A stretch of 64,000 nt of DNA from Desulfosudis oleivorans (GCA_020723325.1 DYJD01000010.1:162466-226465), one strand, 5' to 3'; shown: positions 8,133 to 17,785, counted from the first letter of the stretch. Notes: generated from the letters alone by a model not told the origin. Numbers and translations are program-made.

Positions 8133-11100
8133 CTACCAGTACCATCCAATGGTTCCCGTCGCCCCCCGAACATTGTCATAATCAGCCTGGATAACTATCG
8201 GCCATTTCAGATAATCAGGAAAGTAGCTGATCCCGCCGCCGAACAGAATGCCGATTTTGCTCTTGGAGGATTGCTCATAGTGGAGTCCGGTGGCCTGGGA
8301 TCGCGCGAGTTCACTCTCGGTATAAACGGTGCAACCGCCGATGGCTGTTAGATACAGGCTGGTTGAGCCAAGTTCAAGACCAAGCTTGCCCAGCAGTCCG
8401 ACCTCGGTGCCCTTTCTTTTGTTTTCAAGCCGGACAAAATCATTATTGGGGCATGGGGTTGAAATCGTTTGATCAGGGAGCTCTTTATCGCCATGGGGTA
8501 TAAACGGGATACCCACACCGAACAATAAGTTCAGGTTCCCGGCATTGATTTCTTTGGCTCCGGTCTCCATAGTAACGTTATACGTGTCAGCATCGCCACC
8601 TGCGCCGCCGCCGACTACGAAATAGCCTGCAAAGGCGGGTGAACAGAATGAAATCGTTAATGTCATTGCCCAAACAACAAAAGAGATCCAGCGCCTTGAT
8701 ATTGAAACGAACAATAAAAATATCAATGCCAGGGCTGTATTAACTGGAATTGAGTTCAATCCGGAACCGGTCTTGCCGGATGGTGCCATGGTATGGAGGA
8801 AACAGCCGCCCACATCGATAACCTGAATGGGGGCATCAGGCGCTACTGTTACGCTGGTTGTATCGCTGTGGGAAAAACCGGAACCGGTTGAAACCGTCAA
8901 CTGGAATTGAAGGGTTGTGCCTTTTTCGCCGCCTAGGGGCGCTACGAAACTCGCTTTTGCCTGGTCTGTATTCTTTAAGGCTACAGTCGGGCCTTGAATT
9001 TGTTTCCATTCATATTGGGCTTTACCATCGGGATTGTAGGATTGACTGCCGTCCAACGTGACCGGTTGGTCGGCAGAGGTCTGGATGTCGGCCCCGGCGT
9101 CAGCAATAGAAGGATAGGTTTGAGTTGAACCTATATCGGGGATGGGCTGTTCTGTAAAAGGTTGAAATTCAACACTGGGGAGGTTGTAATTGTTTTTATG
9201 GTCGAAAATTGAATTATTGATGGTCATGGAATCATTTGTTCCCCAATAATTGCCCGGCATGGCGATAGTAGTCGATACTGCCGGCCAGGCGATCATATAT
9301 ACAAGATAGTTGGCATTAAATGTATCGATAATGTTATTGCTGTTGATGTCCAGTTGAAAAGAAGCATTATCCGTGGCGCTCAGAGCCATAACTCCTGCCT
9401 TTAGTCCTTCCGTGTTTTGGTTTGGATCATAATCAATGGTAAAAACATTGGCTTCCAAATCAACGTCGGCCCGGGCTTCATGGTTTACGGAACGGGTTCC
9501 GTCAAGGGTCACATCTTCGCTTGCTGAAACGGTTCGATCCGCACCAGGATCGGCAATCAATGAGCCTTTTACTTTAATGGAAATCGTATCTGTGGCCGGA
9601 AGGCCGCCTTTATCGACTATGGTCAATCGAAATGTCAGGGTTTCAGCAGCGGTCGCGCCGACCTGCGGAGCAATGAATGAAGCAATGGCTGTATTTGGAT
9701 TTTCAATCGTTACGATCGGACCTTCGGTTTGTGTCCAGGTATAGGATGAAATCCCGTCATCCTGGCCGGATGATCCGGAACCATTCAGATTGACTGTTTG
9801 CCCTTGGACAACAGTTTGATCACTACCGGCTGCAGCCACCGGGTAGACATTATTTTGATAGAAAATAATATCCACGGTATCTGCGGAACTCAAACCTCCC
9901 TGATCCGTCACCGTTAGTTGGAAGGTCATGCGATCACCGGCCACCACGGATTGGGAAACAAGGAAACGTGCATTGGCGCTATTGGAGTCTTGCAGATCAA
10001 CGGTCATTCCGGAAGTCTGAGTCCATTGATACCCGGCAATGCCCTGGCTGTCGGCAGAGGCCGCACCATTGAGATTGACGGTTACTTGCTGAGCCACTGT
10101 CTGGGGGATGCGGACATTTTGGTCGGCCCCGGCCCGGGCCACTGGCGGGGCATTACTGCCGATGACGGTCAGTCTAACTGTTTCGCTTGCCTGGCGCCCG
10201 TTTTCATCAGTAACCGCTAAGCGAAAAACCAGGGAGGCCACATTGCCGCCTGGGTCAGGGGCATTAAAAGTCGGTTTGGCGCTTTGCGGGTTTTGAAGGA
10301 CAACAGGTGTCCCTCCGGTTTGCTCCCAAAGATAGGACTTGATTCCGCTGGTGGGATCATCAAGCTGAACCTGAATACCGGTTCCGAATATTTCCGGAGC
10401 AGAACTGATGATGGTGTTGTTTTTGATCTGAATATCATTTGACCGTACGAGGAGATCCACGGCCCTTGTGTTGTAGAGGAAATAATTGTCGAAAAGTCGA
10501 CCGCCTTCGGCTGAGAGCTGAACGCCGGTGGAGTTTTTATAGATCAGGTTTGAAATGATTTGAATACTGCCGCTTAATGAATTTATTCCACCCTGATCTG
10601 TTGAGGCGGTTGCCAAGAGGCCGGTAGTAGAACTGAAACGAATAACATTATGGGTGATCAGGGGCATGGCATTCAGACAACTGATCATGGCAGCACTTTC
10701 CGGATTGTTGCCCCCGTATTCTATTACACAGTATTCCATTATACTCCCGGTCGCCGCTGCTTCATTCCAATCCGTGCTCATGTCGTTGAAAATGATTGTT
10801 CCCCATGGTTTGGTCCGATCCTGGGCGGTAAACACAATGGGGTGCATTGGGTCGCCTTTGGCAATCATTTCACCTTCAATAGTAAGTGTATAGCCCCTGG
10901 CAGTGTCCGAACGCGACTGGAAAATGACTCCAACACCCGGATCAATGGTCAGGGCGCTGTTTTGCGCCACAAGAATATCACCGGTGATCACAATGGGGCT
11001 ATCTGCTGTTGTCCAATGGGTGTCCGAACTGATAATGCCGCTGGCGTTCAAACCATGGGATGGGATTGGATGAAACAAGAAAATCAGCGCTATAAAAAAG

Positions 11101-11135
11101 AAAGACCGAAAAACAAGGCCTTTTTGTGTTTGCAT
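8133..11135 (-). CDS. Large secreted protein: beta-helix, PKD-like domains and a C-terminal outer-membrane barrel
   Basis: 1000 residues from the ATG at 11135, chosen because GGGAGG stands just before it. After a signal peptide (residues 1-27) come beta-helix rungs (about 30-250), then four to five PKD/REJ-like Ig domains marked by GADQNV, GSDQTV, GADRTV and GADIQT starts with LDGSQS-type turns (about 265-760). Near residue 778 a GGCF motif is followed by a hydrophobic span and SRR (to 815), like a C-terminal surface-sorting tag. Instead of ending, the frame continues into a second signal-peptide-like segment (cleavage near residue 836, SPAFAG) and a barrel-like domain of about 160 residues ending in W-Y-W. 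It follows a BBP2-type barrel gene by 105 bases, probably in one operon. Role: cell-surface or matrix protein. Confidence 0.75.
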   Translation of the reverse strand: MQTQKGLVFRSFFFIALIFLFHPIPSHGLNASGIISSDTHWTTADSPIVITGDILVAQNSALTIDPGVGVIFQSRSDTARGYTLTIEGEMIAKGDPMHPIVFTAQDRTKPWGTIIFNDMSTDWNEAAATGSIMEYCVIEYGGNNPESAAMISCLNAMPLITHNVIRFSSTTGLLATASTDQGGINSLSGSIQIISNLIYKNSTGVQLSAEGGRLFDNYFLYNTRAVDLLVRSNDIQIKNNTIISSAPEIFGTGIQVQLDDPTSGIKSYLWEQTGGTPVVLQNPQSAKPTFNAPDPGGNVASLVFRLAVTDENGRQASETVRLTVIGSNAPPVARAGADQNVRIPQTVAQQVTVNLNGAASADSQGIAGYQWTQTSGMTVDLQDSNSANARFLVSQSVVAGDRMTFQLTVTDQGGLSSADTVDIIFYQNNVYPVAAAGSDQTVVQGQTVNLNGSGSSGQDDGISSYTWTQTEGPIVTIENPNTAIASFIAPQVGATAAETLTFRLTIVDKGGLPATDTISIKVKGSLIADPGADRTVSASEDVTLDGTRSVNHEARADVDLEANVFTIDYDPNQNTEGLKAGVMALSATDNASFQLDINSNNIIDTFNANYLVYMIAWPAVSTTIAMPGNYWGTNDSMTINNSIFDHKNNYNLPSVEFQPFTEQPIPDIGSTQTYPSIADAGADIQTSADQPVTLDGSQSYNPDGKAQYEWKQIQGPTVALKNTDQAKASFVAPLGGEKGTTLQFQLTVSTGSGFSHSDTTSVTVAPDAPIQVIDVGGCFLHTMAPSGKTGSGLNSIPVNTALALIFLLFVSISRRWISFVVWAMTLTISFCSPAFAGYFVVGGGAGGDADTYNVTMETGAKEINAGNLNLLFGVGIPFIPHGDKELPDQTISTPCPNNDFVRLENKRKGTEVGLLGKLGLELGSTSLYLTAIGGCTVYTESELARSQATGLHYEQSSKSKIGILFGGGISYFPDYLKWPIVIQADYDNVRGATGTIGWYW

Positions 11136-11240
11136 GCAACCTCCCATATGCCTGGTTGTATTCTTTTTAAGGATCATCCGTCTGGCTAAATTGATCCGGT
11201 GCTGTTCATTAAATGTGTTAAGGTACATGTTTTGCTCGCA

Positions 11241-12521
11241 TTACCTGATCAATGATATCTCCTGTCGGGGCCTGAGAATTACCGAGATCATTCCTCGATT
11301 TTCAACATAGCTGTTTTCTTCAATTCCGGAATCCAATTTCCGGAAAAGGTAATCCAGGCGAAATACCATCCAAGGTGCTGCCTGAAAGGCAAGTCCTGAT
11401 CCCGCTTGCCAGTTTGTATTTTCACGTACCGGCTCTAGTTCATAATATATATCCCGGCGGTATCTGCCGGAAAGACCTCCGGCTAAAAGACGCGAAAATT
11501 GATAATTCAGGCTACAGGCCACATTGTAAAAGGAGCGAAATCCCAGATTTTCCGCATCAAAAGAAGTGCGCTCCTGGCCGGCATTGCCGGACAAGGAAAA
11601 GCTGTTCCCGATATCCCAGCGGTAAATGCTTTCCACGGAACCGACGAAGCCGGAATCGTCTTCTGTGCTCATATTGTCTCGATAAAAATAACCGAAACTG
11701 GATGAAAAGCTGGAGATGATCATTTCGTCCCAGCGGAAGCCGATGCGGGGGCTGTGAATACGATAGTCTTCGCTTTCCTCGATATAATCCGTATTGCCGT
11801 AAAGGTATTCAAGATAGCCGTCCAGATGACGAGTAAAGCGCTTTATCGCTCTTAATCGGCCTGAAGCATCATTTACATTTTTCGTGATCTCAAAATCACT
11901 GTGTGAGTACTTGAGTTCGATTTCCGCGGCATATTCATTGGGGAATAGCCAGTAGGTGAGCAACAGACTTGGGCGTTGAAATTTTCTGTCCTCAATCGCC
12001 GGGTCCCGGTTATCGAGGATGGCGTATTCATAGCGAAGGGTGACTGAATCCTCTTGGCCGAACCGATTAACCACTCCTAAACCGGTTGTATTCGTAAAAT
12101 ATGGGGTCCGCCCGCGTCTGGCGGTCGCATCTGTGTCGGAAACCGGATCTTCTGTATAAAGGTAGGCATTGCTTAATTCTACAGTCGTCTTTTCAGCGAT
12201 CTCGCTGCGGGCATTGAGCAGGGCATTGTGTCGGAAATTGTTGTTTTCCGGAAAATGGATATAAGCAGCATAGGTTGGATTGTAAGACAAAGTAAGGGTT
12301 GAATTCCGTCCGGTTAAAAGAAAATTAATCCCTGGATTGGTAAGGGTGATGAAATCATATTTTTCATCTGTGGGACTTAGGTAAACATTATCCGTATACA
12401 TACTGCCGACGGATATCTGGGGAAGGACATTTACGGCCGATAAAGCGTCGTCAGCAAGAAAGCATATAAGGACAATAAGCCGGATTGCATATCTTACTGG
12501 ATGGTGAGAATAAATATTCAT
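11241..12521 (-). CDS. Outer-membrane beta-barrel protein (BBP2-like, exopolysaccharide/PEP-CTERM associated)
   Basis: 426 residues. Signal peptide (1-28, ending ALSA) followed by NVLPQISVGSMYTDNVYLSP, the usual beginning of the putative beta-barrel porin 2 family often found with exopolysaccharide and PEP-CTERM loci. The rest alternates polar and aromatic residues in strand-sized blocks (for example TLTLSYNPTYAAYIHF and GYLEYLYGN) and ends with a strand, MISVILRPRQEISLIR. It probably sits in the outer membrane and may help export or anchor surface polymer. A -24/-12-like promoter lies just upstream, and the PKD/barrel gene follows on the same strand. Confidence 0.8.
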   Translation of the reverse strand: MNIYSHHPVRYAIRLIVLICFLADDALSAVNVLPQISVGSMYTDNVYLSPTDEKYDFITLTNPGINFLLTGRNSTLTLSYNPTYAAYIHFPENNNFRHNALLNARSEIAEKTTVELSNAYLYTEDPVSDTDATARRGRTPYFTNTTGLGVVNRFGQEDSVTLRYEYAILDNRDPAIEDRKFQRPSLLLTYWLFPNEYAAEIELKYSHSDFEITKNVNDASGRLRAIKRFTRHLDGYLEYLYGNTDYIEESEDYRIHSPRIGFRWDEMIISSFSSSFGYFYRDNMSTEDDSGFVGSVESIYRWDIGNSFSLSGNAGQERTSFDAENLGFRSFYNVACSLNYQFSRLLAGGLSGRYRRDIYYELEPVRENTNWQAGSGLAFQAAPWMVFRLDYLFRKLDSGIEENSYVENRGMISVILRPRQEISLIR

Positions 12522-12560
12522 TGGGTGGAACAGGATACCCTTTTTTCAATTTGGTTTGAC

Positions 12561-12575
12561 GCAAGAAAAATGCTA
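12561..12575 (-). promoter_or_regulatory. Weak sigma54-type promoter match for the barrel/PKD operon
   Basis: On the minus strand TAGCAT-N5-TTGC: the -12 half is perfect and spacing is right, but the -24 GG is AG. Position (40 bases before the start codon) is suitable. Listed because three neighbouring envelope genes have better matches. Confidence 0.3.
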
Positions 12576-12791
12576 TTAACCGCTTAATTTGGGATTTTTG
12601 TTTTTTGTTGAAAAACACACAAACTCACCCGTGCGGAATGGGATGATGAGAAGTCGCTTTTCAAGTAACTTTTTATATTTAAGAAATGATTGTATGTCAA
12701 GTTGATATGCTGGATGGCCGGATAAATATCAACCGGCCGGCAGCATTGTAACCCGTTTTACGCATCGGAAACGCAAAGGAGCCCCCCCTCT

Positions 12792-13814
12792 ATGCCGATT
12801 CCTGGAAATTTGCTGACCACTGCCATGGCGGTTATGCCCCATACGGACATCGGCCGCGCTCTGGAAGTCGCCCTTTCTTTGGATATTCCTTTCTGGCCGC
12901 AATTGCCCAATTACAGTTACTATGAAGACATGTATGTTCAGGCTGCCGAACATTTTCCAGGGATTTTATTGGATGTGGAAAAAAGAAGCTTGCGGTTTTC
13001 GCTGGAAAAATTTGTGGAAGAGCTTGAAGCGACAATGGCGCGTTTTGACGAGCCGGCCTATTTCGATATCAGTGCGACCTATTCCCAGGTGTATCACCGT
13101 TTTTTGGCCATGGATCTGTCGGACCGGCCGGCCATTCGCGGACAACTTGAGGGGCCGATCAGTTTTGGCTTCAATATCCTGGATCAGGATGAGCGGCCCA
13201 TTTTATTCGATGATACGGTTCGTCCTTTTATGATGGAATTCATGGCCAAAAGAATAAATGCCCAGTTGGATCGACTCAAGCAGATCAATCCCAATGCTTT
13301 TATGTTTGTGGATGAGCCCGGGCTTCAATTTCTGTTTTCAGCGCTTTCAGGTTATGATGATCAGAAGGCCAAAACCGACCTGGATGCTTTTTTCGCCATG
13401 ATCCAGCGTCCCAGGGGCATCCACCTGTGCGGCAATCCGGACTGGGATTTCCTGCTCAATCGGGACCTGGACATCCTGTCCATGGATATCTATACCAATG
13501 CCCGGGTTTTTTCATCCTATGCCAAGTCCATCCGACGATTCTTGGAAAAAGGCGGCGTGATTGTGTGGGGCATTGTGCCGACCAATTTCGAACCTTTTGA
13601 AAAGGAGAATATAGAAAGTTTGAGTACTCAATTGGACCATGTTTTTCAAACCCTTGCAAGGAATGGAATTGATCGGGAACTGCTGCTCGCAAAAAGCCTG
13701 CTGTCGCCGGCCACCTGCTGTCTGGTGAATCCGGACAAGGAGAAGACAGTCGAGAAGGCGTTTCAGATGATTCAGAAGCTGTCCCTATACCTGATTGACA
13801 ATTGGCTGAAATAA
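12792..13814 (+). CDS. MetE-core / uroporphyrinogen-decarboxylase-superfamily protein (probable zinc methyltransferase)
   Basis: 340 residues, the size of a single TIM barrel. It contains FMFVDEPGLQFL (the DEPG/DEPA motif of MetE-type methionine synthases), then HLCG with H211 and C213, and SPATCCL with C309-C310. This HxC...C set matches the zinc ligands that activate the thiol substrate in the MetE/UROD superfamily. The N-terminal MetE half is absent. Core-MetE proteins take methyl groups from corrinoid proteins in some anaerobes, but I cannot tell the substrate here. AAAGGAG precedes the start. It is 17 bases upstream of the two dehydratase subunits and is likely co-transcribed with them. 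Confidence 0.75.
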   Translation: MPIPGNLLTTAMAVMPHTDIGRALEVALSLDIPFWPQLPNYSYYEDMYVQAAEHFPGILLDVEKRSLRFSLEKFVEELEATMARFDEPAYFDISATYSQVYHRFLAMDLSDRPAIRGQLEGPISFGFNILDQDERPILFDDTVRPFMMEFMAKRINAQLDRLKQINPNAFMFVDEPGLQFLFSALSGYDDQKAKTDLDAFFAMIQRPRGIHLCGNPDWDFLLNRDLDILSMDIYTNARVFSSYAKSIRRFLEKGGVIVWGIVPTNFEPFEKENIESLSTQLDHVFQTLARNGIDRELLLAKSLLSPATCCLVNPDKEKTVEKAFQMIQKLSLYLIDNWLK

Positions 13815-13831
13815 ATTCTTTGGGATAAATA

Positions 13832-14944
13832 ATGTGTTCTGAAATTGTTAATTCATTTGTCCAAGCCTGGCATGATCACCCGGCGCGGTTACGACGGCTG
13901 ACGGCTGCCGGCCGGAAATGCATCGGCTATTTTTGTACTTACACACCAGTGGAAATCCTGTATGCGGCCGGTTTCATTCCCGTGCGCATCACCGGCGGGC
14001 GCGGAACGGTGGAGAAAGCCTATTCCCTTGCCCCGGATTTTATCTGCCCTTTCATGAAGCGCAGTCTGGAAAAGGCCCTCGCAGGCGAATATGACTATTT
14101 ATGCGGTGTGATTCAAAGCTACACCTGCGACGCCGCCTGCGGCATGTTGAATATCTGGAAGGAAAATCTCAAAGGAACACATTATCATCTGCTATCCTTG
14201 CCGTATAATGATAATGATGGGGCGCGTACCTATCTGCGCCTTGAATTGAAGGCCCTTATGGAAAGGCTGGTTGTAGATACTGCAAGGATTTCAGCAAATG
14301 CCCTTGGGCAGGTAGTGGACCTTTATGACGGCATTCGGCAGCGCATCAGCCTGTTGTATGCTGGGAGGTTCAAGGGGCGCTTGCCGATTTCAGCCCAGGA
14401 GCTGGCCTATGTCGTGCTGGCCGGGCAGGTGCTGCCGCCCCAGGACTACCATGAACAACTGGAACGACTGATTCATTCCATCGACGATAAGGATGTGGAG
14501 CAAACAGGTGTACCTGTATTGCTCTCCGGCAGTCTGGTGGAAGAACCGGAGATATTGGGGGCTGTGGAAGCAGCGGGCCTGCGTATCGTTGCCGACGACC
14601 TTTGCACCGGCCTGCGACCTTATTCTCCGGCGTTTGGCAGGGGTGAAGATCCGGTTGATCGGATTGTTGATCGACTCATGGCACGAAGCCCCTGCCCGAG
14701 CAGGTCCAAGGCAATTCAAAGGGCGGCCCATTTGCGCACCCTGGTCATGAAGTCCGGGGCAAAGGCGGTTATTTTTCTGGTGCAAAAATTCTGCACGCCA
14801 CACCTTGCAGATATTCCCATTCTAGCAGAAGAGTTGAAGAAGATGGACATTCCGATACTCGTACTTGAAATGGATGAGCATTGGCAAAGCTCCGGTCAAT
14901 TCCAGGGCCGCTTGCAAAGTTTTCTGGAAATGATTGTTTTGTGA
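13832..14944 (+). CDS. 2-hydroxyacyl-CoA dehydratase / benzoyl-CoA reductase-type subunit (smaller)
   Basis: 370 residues. KCIGYFCTYTPVEILYAAG near residue 29 is the family start, with the PVEI-LYAAG helix and cysteines suited to iron-sulfur ligation; further cysteines are in DFICPFMKR and QSYTCDAACGM. The C-terminal domain has LLSGSLVEEPEIL followed by ADDLCTGLRPY, the second cluster-binding part, and AVIFLVQKFCTPH. In this family two such subunits with [4Fe-4S] clusters perform radical dehydration of 2-hydroxyacyl-CoA or reduction of aromatic acyl-CoA, driven by an ATP-dependent activator. The activator gene is not in the window. The partner subunit follows directly. Confidence 0.85.
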   Translation: MCSEIVNSFVQAWHDHPARLRRLTAAGRKCIGYFCTYTPVEILYAAGFIPVRITGGRGTVEKAYSLAPDFICPFMKRSLEKALAGEYDYLCGVIQSYTCDAACGMLNIWKENLKGTHYHLLSLPYNDNDGARTYLRLELKALMERLVVDTARISANALGQVVDLYDGIRQRISLLYAGRFKGRLPISAQELAYVVLAGQVLPPQDYHEQLERLIHSIDDKDVEQTGVPVLLSGSLVEEPEILGAVEAAGLRIVADDLCTGLRPYSPAFGRGEDPVDRIVDRLMARSPCPSRSKAIQRAAHLRTLVMKSGAKAVIFLVQKFCTPHLADIPILAEELKKMDIPILVLEMDEHWQSSGQFQGRLQSFLEMIVL

Positions 14945-14971
14945 AGTAGGGCGATTGTTTTTTTCCTTTGA

Positions 14972-16243
14972 ATGGATGGGAGCATGGAAAAAACACAAAA
15001 ATCGATAAAGCGTCTCAAGTCGGGCAAAGCTTTAAATCAGGTGGTGGCCGAATATTATCTGGAATGCATGCAGGCGCCCCGGGAAGGCAGACCGGTGGTT
15101 TGGATGCCGCCCATGAACGGCGCCATTGAAATGTGCTATGCCATGGATCTGCAACCGGTATTTCCGGAAAACTGGTCGCCGGTTTGCGCCGCTTTCGGGC
15201 TGACGCCCAGGAATTTCGAAGTTGCCGAAGGTATGGGCTATTCAAGGGATCTGTGCGGTTATTTGCGCAACATCATCGGTTATGTCAACGGCCCCATGCA
15301 GGCGGAAGCGGCCATGCCCTTGGGCCGTCTGCCGGAGCCGGATATCCTGCTTTCTCCCAACGGCGGCTGCGTACCGGTGATGAAAATTTTTCATGCCCTG
15401 GAGCGGCGCTTCCCCAGTGCCAAAGTATTTGCCGGGGATTTGCCCCAGGTGGCGGTGGAGGAAATCAAGCAACATCATATGGATTATGCTGTACAAGAAG
15501 GGGCGCGGCTGATCGAATTTTTGGAACATGCCGGCAAAAGGAAATTAAATGAAGAACGTTTAAGAGAAGTAGTGGCCCTATCGGATCAGGCCTGTGCCCT
15601 CTGGGATGAGATCATGACCTATAGACGTGTGATTCCGGCCCCTTTTTCAGCAGCCGAAATCGGCATCATGTTCGTCATGGTCACGCGCCAGGGGACCGCA
15701 AAGGCCGTGGATTTTTTAACCCTGGTCCGGGATGAGATACAGGAAAGAGCGCATCAACACCAGGGCGTCATTGCCGATGAGAAGCTCCGCCTGTTTTGGG
15801 ATAATATCCCCCTTTGGTATAACATGGGACTGTTCAACTATTTTGAAAAAATGGGCGGCGTGGTGGTGGCGGAAACCTATTCAGCCGCCTGGTCCCTGCG
15901 GCTTGACCCCAGTCGCCCTTTCGAGTCTTTGGCCTTGAAAAGTCTGCGCTCCTATCCCATGGTATCCTGTGTGTCCGTTGAGCGCCGCAAGCAGATGCTG
16001 CTGAATGCCTGTCGGGAATACCATATAGACGGTGTGATCATGCATCGCAATAAATCCTGTTTGCCGATCACATTGGGCCAGATGGACATCAAACGCGCGC
16101 TGGAGACGGAACTTGGTATTCCCACTGTATTCATCGATGCTGATCATATGGATGCCCGCAATTTTTCCGTGGCCCAGTTTCAGGCCCGGGCGGATGCCTT
16201 TATGGAAATGCTGCTCGCGCGCAAGGGATATGCCCATGGTTAA
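14972..16243 (+). CDS. 2-hydroxyacyl-CoA dehydratase / benzoyl-CoA reductase-type subunit (larger)
   Basis: 423 residues; an internal ATG at 14984 is an alternative start. Family marks: PPMNGAIEMCYAMDLQPVFPENW, then EVAEGMGYSRDLCGYLRN, a pattern typical of the BcrC/HgdA-like partner, and late in the protein GVIMHRNKSCLPITLGQMD with DADHMDARNFS, the usual cluster-ligand cysteine and ending. The gene follows the smaller subunit after 27 bases, consistent with a heterodimer. The substrate cannot be told from sequence; the neighbouring thioesterase, CoA ligase and TRAP transporter suggest an imported organic acid processed as its CoA thioester. Confidence 0.85.
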   Translation: MDGSMEKTQKSIKRLKSGKALNQVVAEYYLECMQAPREGRPVVWMPPMNGAIEMCYAMDLQPVFPENWSPVCAAFGLTPRNFEVAEGMGYSRDLCGYLRNIIGYVNGPMQAEAAMPLGRLPEPDILLSPNGGCVPVMKIFHALERRFPSAKVFAGDLPQVAVEEIKQHHMDYAVQEGARLIEFLEHAGKRKLNEERLREVVALSDQACALWDEIMTYRRVIPAPFSAAEIGIMFVMVTRQGTAKAVDFLTLVRDEIQERAHQHQGVIADEKLRLFWDNIPLWYNMGLFNYFEKMGGVVVAETYSAAWSLRLDPSRPFESLALKSLRSYPMVSCVSVERRKQMLLNACREYHIDGVIMHRNKSCLPITLGQMDIKRALETELGIPTVFIDADHMDARNFSVAQFQARADAFMEMLLARKGYAHG

Positions 16244-16703
16244 AACCGATCATTCCCAAGAAATGCTGGCCCTGCTGAAAGAACTTTTTGAAGAACGGAT
16301 TCCCTTTAATAAGGTGCTCGGGATCAGATTCCGATCCTTGGATCTGGAACAGGTTTGTCTGGAGATCCGGATGAAGGAAGAGCTCATCGGCAATTTTGCC
16401 AAGGGGGTACTGCATGGCGGCGTCATTTCAGCCATACTGGATGTGACCGGCGGCGTGGTGGCCATGGTGGATCTGATCCAGCGCATGAAGGAGCATTCCA
16501 TTGAGGAGCTTTCCAAAAAGCTGATCAATGTCGGCACCATCGACCTGCGCGTGGATTACCTGCGGCCGGGCAAAGGCGCATATTTTTCAGCCACCGGCGT
16601 CACCATGCGCACCGGCCACAAAGTCGCCGTGATCCGCTCGGAGCTGCATAATGACCAAGGGCTGCTCATTGCCGCCGGAACAGGAACTTATATCGTGGGC
16701 TGA
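16236..16703 (+). CDS. Hotdog-fold acyl-CoA thioesterase (PaaI-like)
   Basis: 155 residues from ATG 16236, overlapping the dehydratase stop by 8 bases, so translation is probably coupled. The core GVLHGGVISAILDVTGG contains the HGG and acidic residue of PaaI/YigI-type thioesterases; DLRVDYLRPG and GHKVAVIRSEL are the usual following strands. These enzymes hydrolyse acyl-CoA to acid and CoA, often relieving CoA trapping in aromatic or hydroxy-acid pathways. This fits with the dehydratase pair upstream. Confidence 0.88.
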   Translation: MVKTDHSQEMLALLKELFEERIPFNKVLGIRFRSLDLEQVCLEIRMKEELIGNFAKGVLHGGVISAILDVTGGVVAMVDLIQRMKEHSIEELSKKLINVGTIDLRVDYLRPGKGAYFSATGVTMRTGHKVAVIRSELHNDQGLLIAAGTGTYIVG

Positions 16704-16831
16704 GCAGGGTTGCAATGAAGCGGTTGTGGGTTTTTTGAAAATATTGTATGCAGAATAAAATCGTAAAAGATATTCAGGTAATGATCATCAAAGAAGCGTC
16801 CGCATTGATTTTCCGGTTGGAGGGGTGACTG

Positions 16832-17785
16832 ATGAAATACAAGCATTGGGTGGGTATGATAATGATAATGCTGATATCTTTTTTATGCTCCTGCTCCTAT
16901 CGGAAAATCATGATCAATGATGTTGTGGATATGGCTGAATTCGCCATGGACCGGTTCGAAAACGAATACGATGATATAGAATTGCTGGAACAGGCGGCAC
17001 CCGCGAATCTGGTCAACCTCGAAGCCCTGCTGGCAAATGATCCTAAAAATTATCGCATGCTGGTCTTCCTTTCCAAGGTCTATTTCAGCTATGCCTATGC
17101 CTTGGGAGAAGTGGAATGGGAGTCGGCCCTTTTTCAGATTCAAAAAAACAAGGTGAACGGCAAGTGCCCGTCCCTGCGGGATACGGAGGAATTGCGTCTG
17201 CGGGTCAGCCGCCATTATTCAAAAGGGATTTATTACGCGCTCAAGGCCATGGCCGTGAACCATCCGGATTGTGACGAAAGCCTGCAAAATGTAAATACCG
17301 CCGCTGATTTTATTAAAAGCCTGGGTAAGGGCGATGTGCCGGCGCTCTTCTGGTACGGTATGAATTTAAGCGCCTATATCAACATCAATCAAGACTCGGT
17401 CAAGGCCGTGTCTAAATTGAATCTGGCCATCAAAGCCATGGATCAGGTGCTTAAATTGGACCCGACTTATTATTACGGCTGCGCCCATTTGACCCTGATG
17501 ACGGTATATTCTTCCATTCCGGTCATGTTGGGCGGGAATCCAGAGCGGTCACAGTATCATTACCAGGAGCAAAAAAAAATAACCGGGGACGATTTTTTAT
17601 TAGTCGATTTGCATTATGCCCGCTATTATTTATATCAGAAGCAGGATCTTGCTGAATATCACCGGGTTTTAAACCGGATCATCCAGCAATCCCGCCAAAA
17701 CACCGGGCGATACATGTTGTTTAATCAGATTGCCGCCAATCGGGCGGCTATTTATCTGGACGCTGCCGACAGATTGTTCAACTGA
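16832..17785 (+). CDS. TRAP transporter T-component lipoprotein (TatT-like)
   Basis: 317 residues. Lipoprotein signal: a hydrophobic start and a cysteine pair in SFLCSC (near 20-22). The body is helical and TPR-like with the marks of TatT proteins: NLVNLEALLANDPKNYRMLVFLS, then YSKGIYYALKAM, VPALFWYGMNLSAYININ, and LDPTYYYGCAHLTLMTVYSS. In Treponema, TatT trimers bind the DctP protein TatP to form TPAT systems, which are thought to handle hydrophobic ligands. It stands 18 bases before dctP, so the same partnership is expected. Confidence 0.88.
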   Translation: MKYKHWVGMIMIMLISFLCSCSYRKIMINDVVDMAEFAMDRFENEYDDIELLEQAAPANLVNLEALLANDPKNYRMLVFLSKVYFSYAYALGEVEWESALFQIQKNKVNGKCPSLRDTEELRLRVSRHYSKGIYYALKAMAVNHPDCDESLQNVNTAADFIKSLGKGDVPALFWYGMNLSAYININQDSVKAVSKLNLAIKAMDQVLKLDPTYYYGCAHLTLMTVYSSIPVMLGGNPERSQYHYQEQKKITGDDFLLVDLHYARYYLYQKQDLAEYHRVLNRIIQQSRQNTGRYMLFNQIAANRAAIYLDAADRLFN

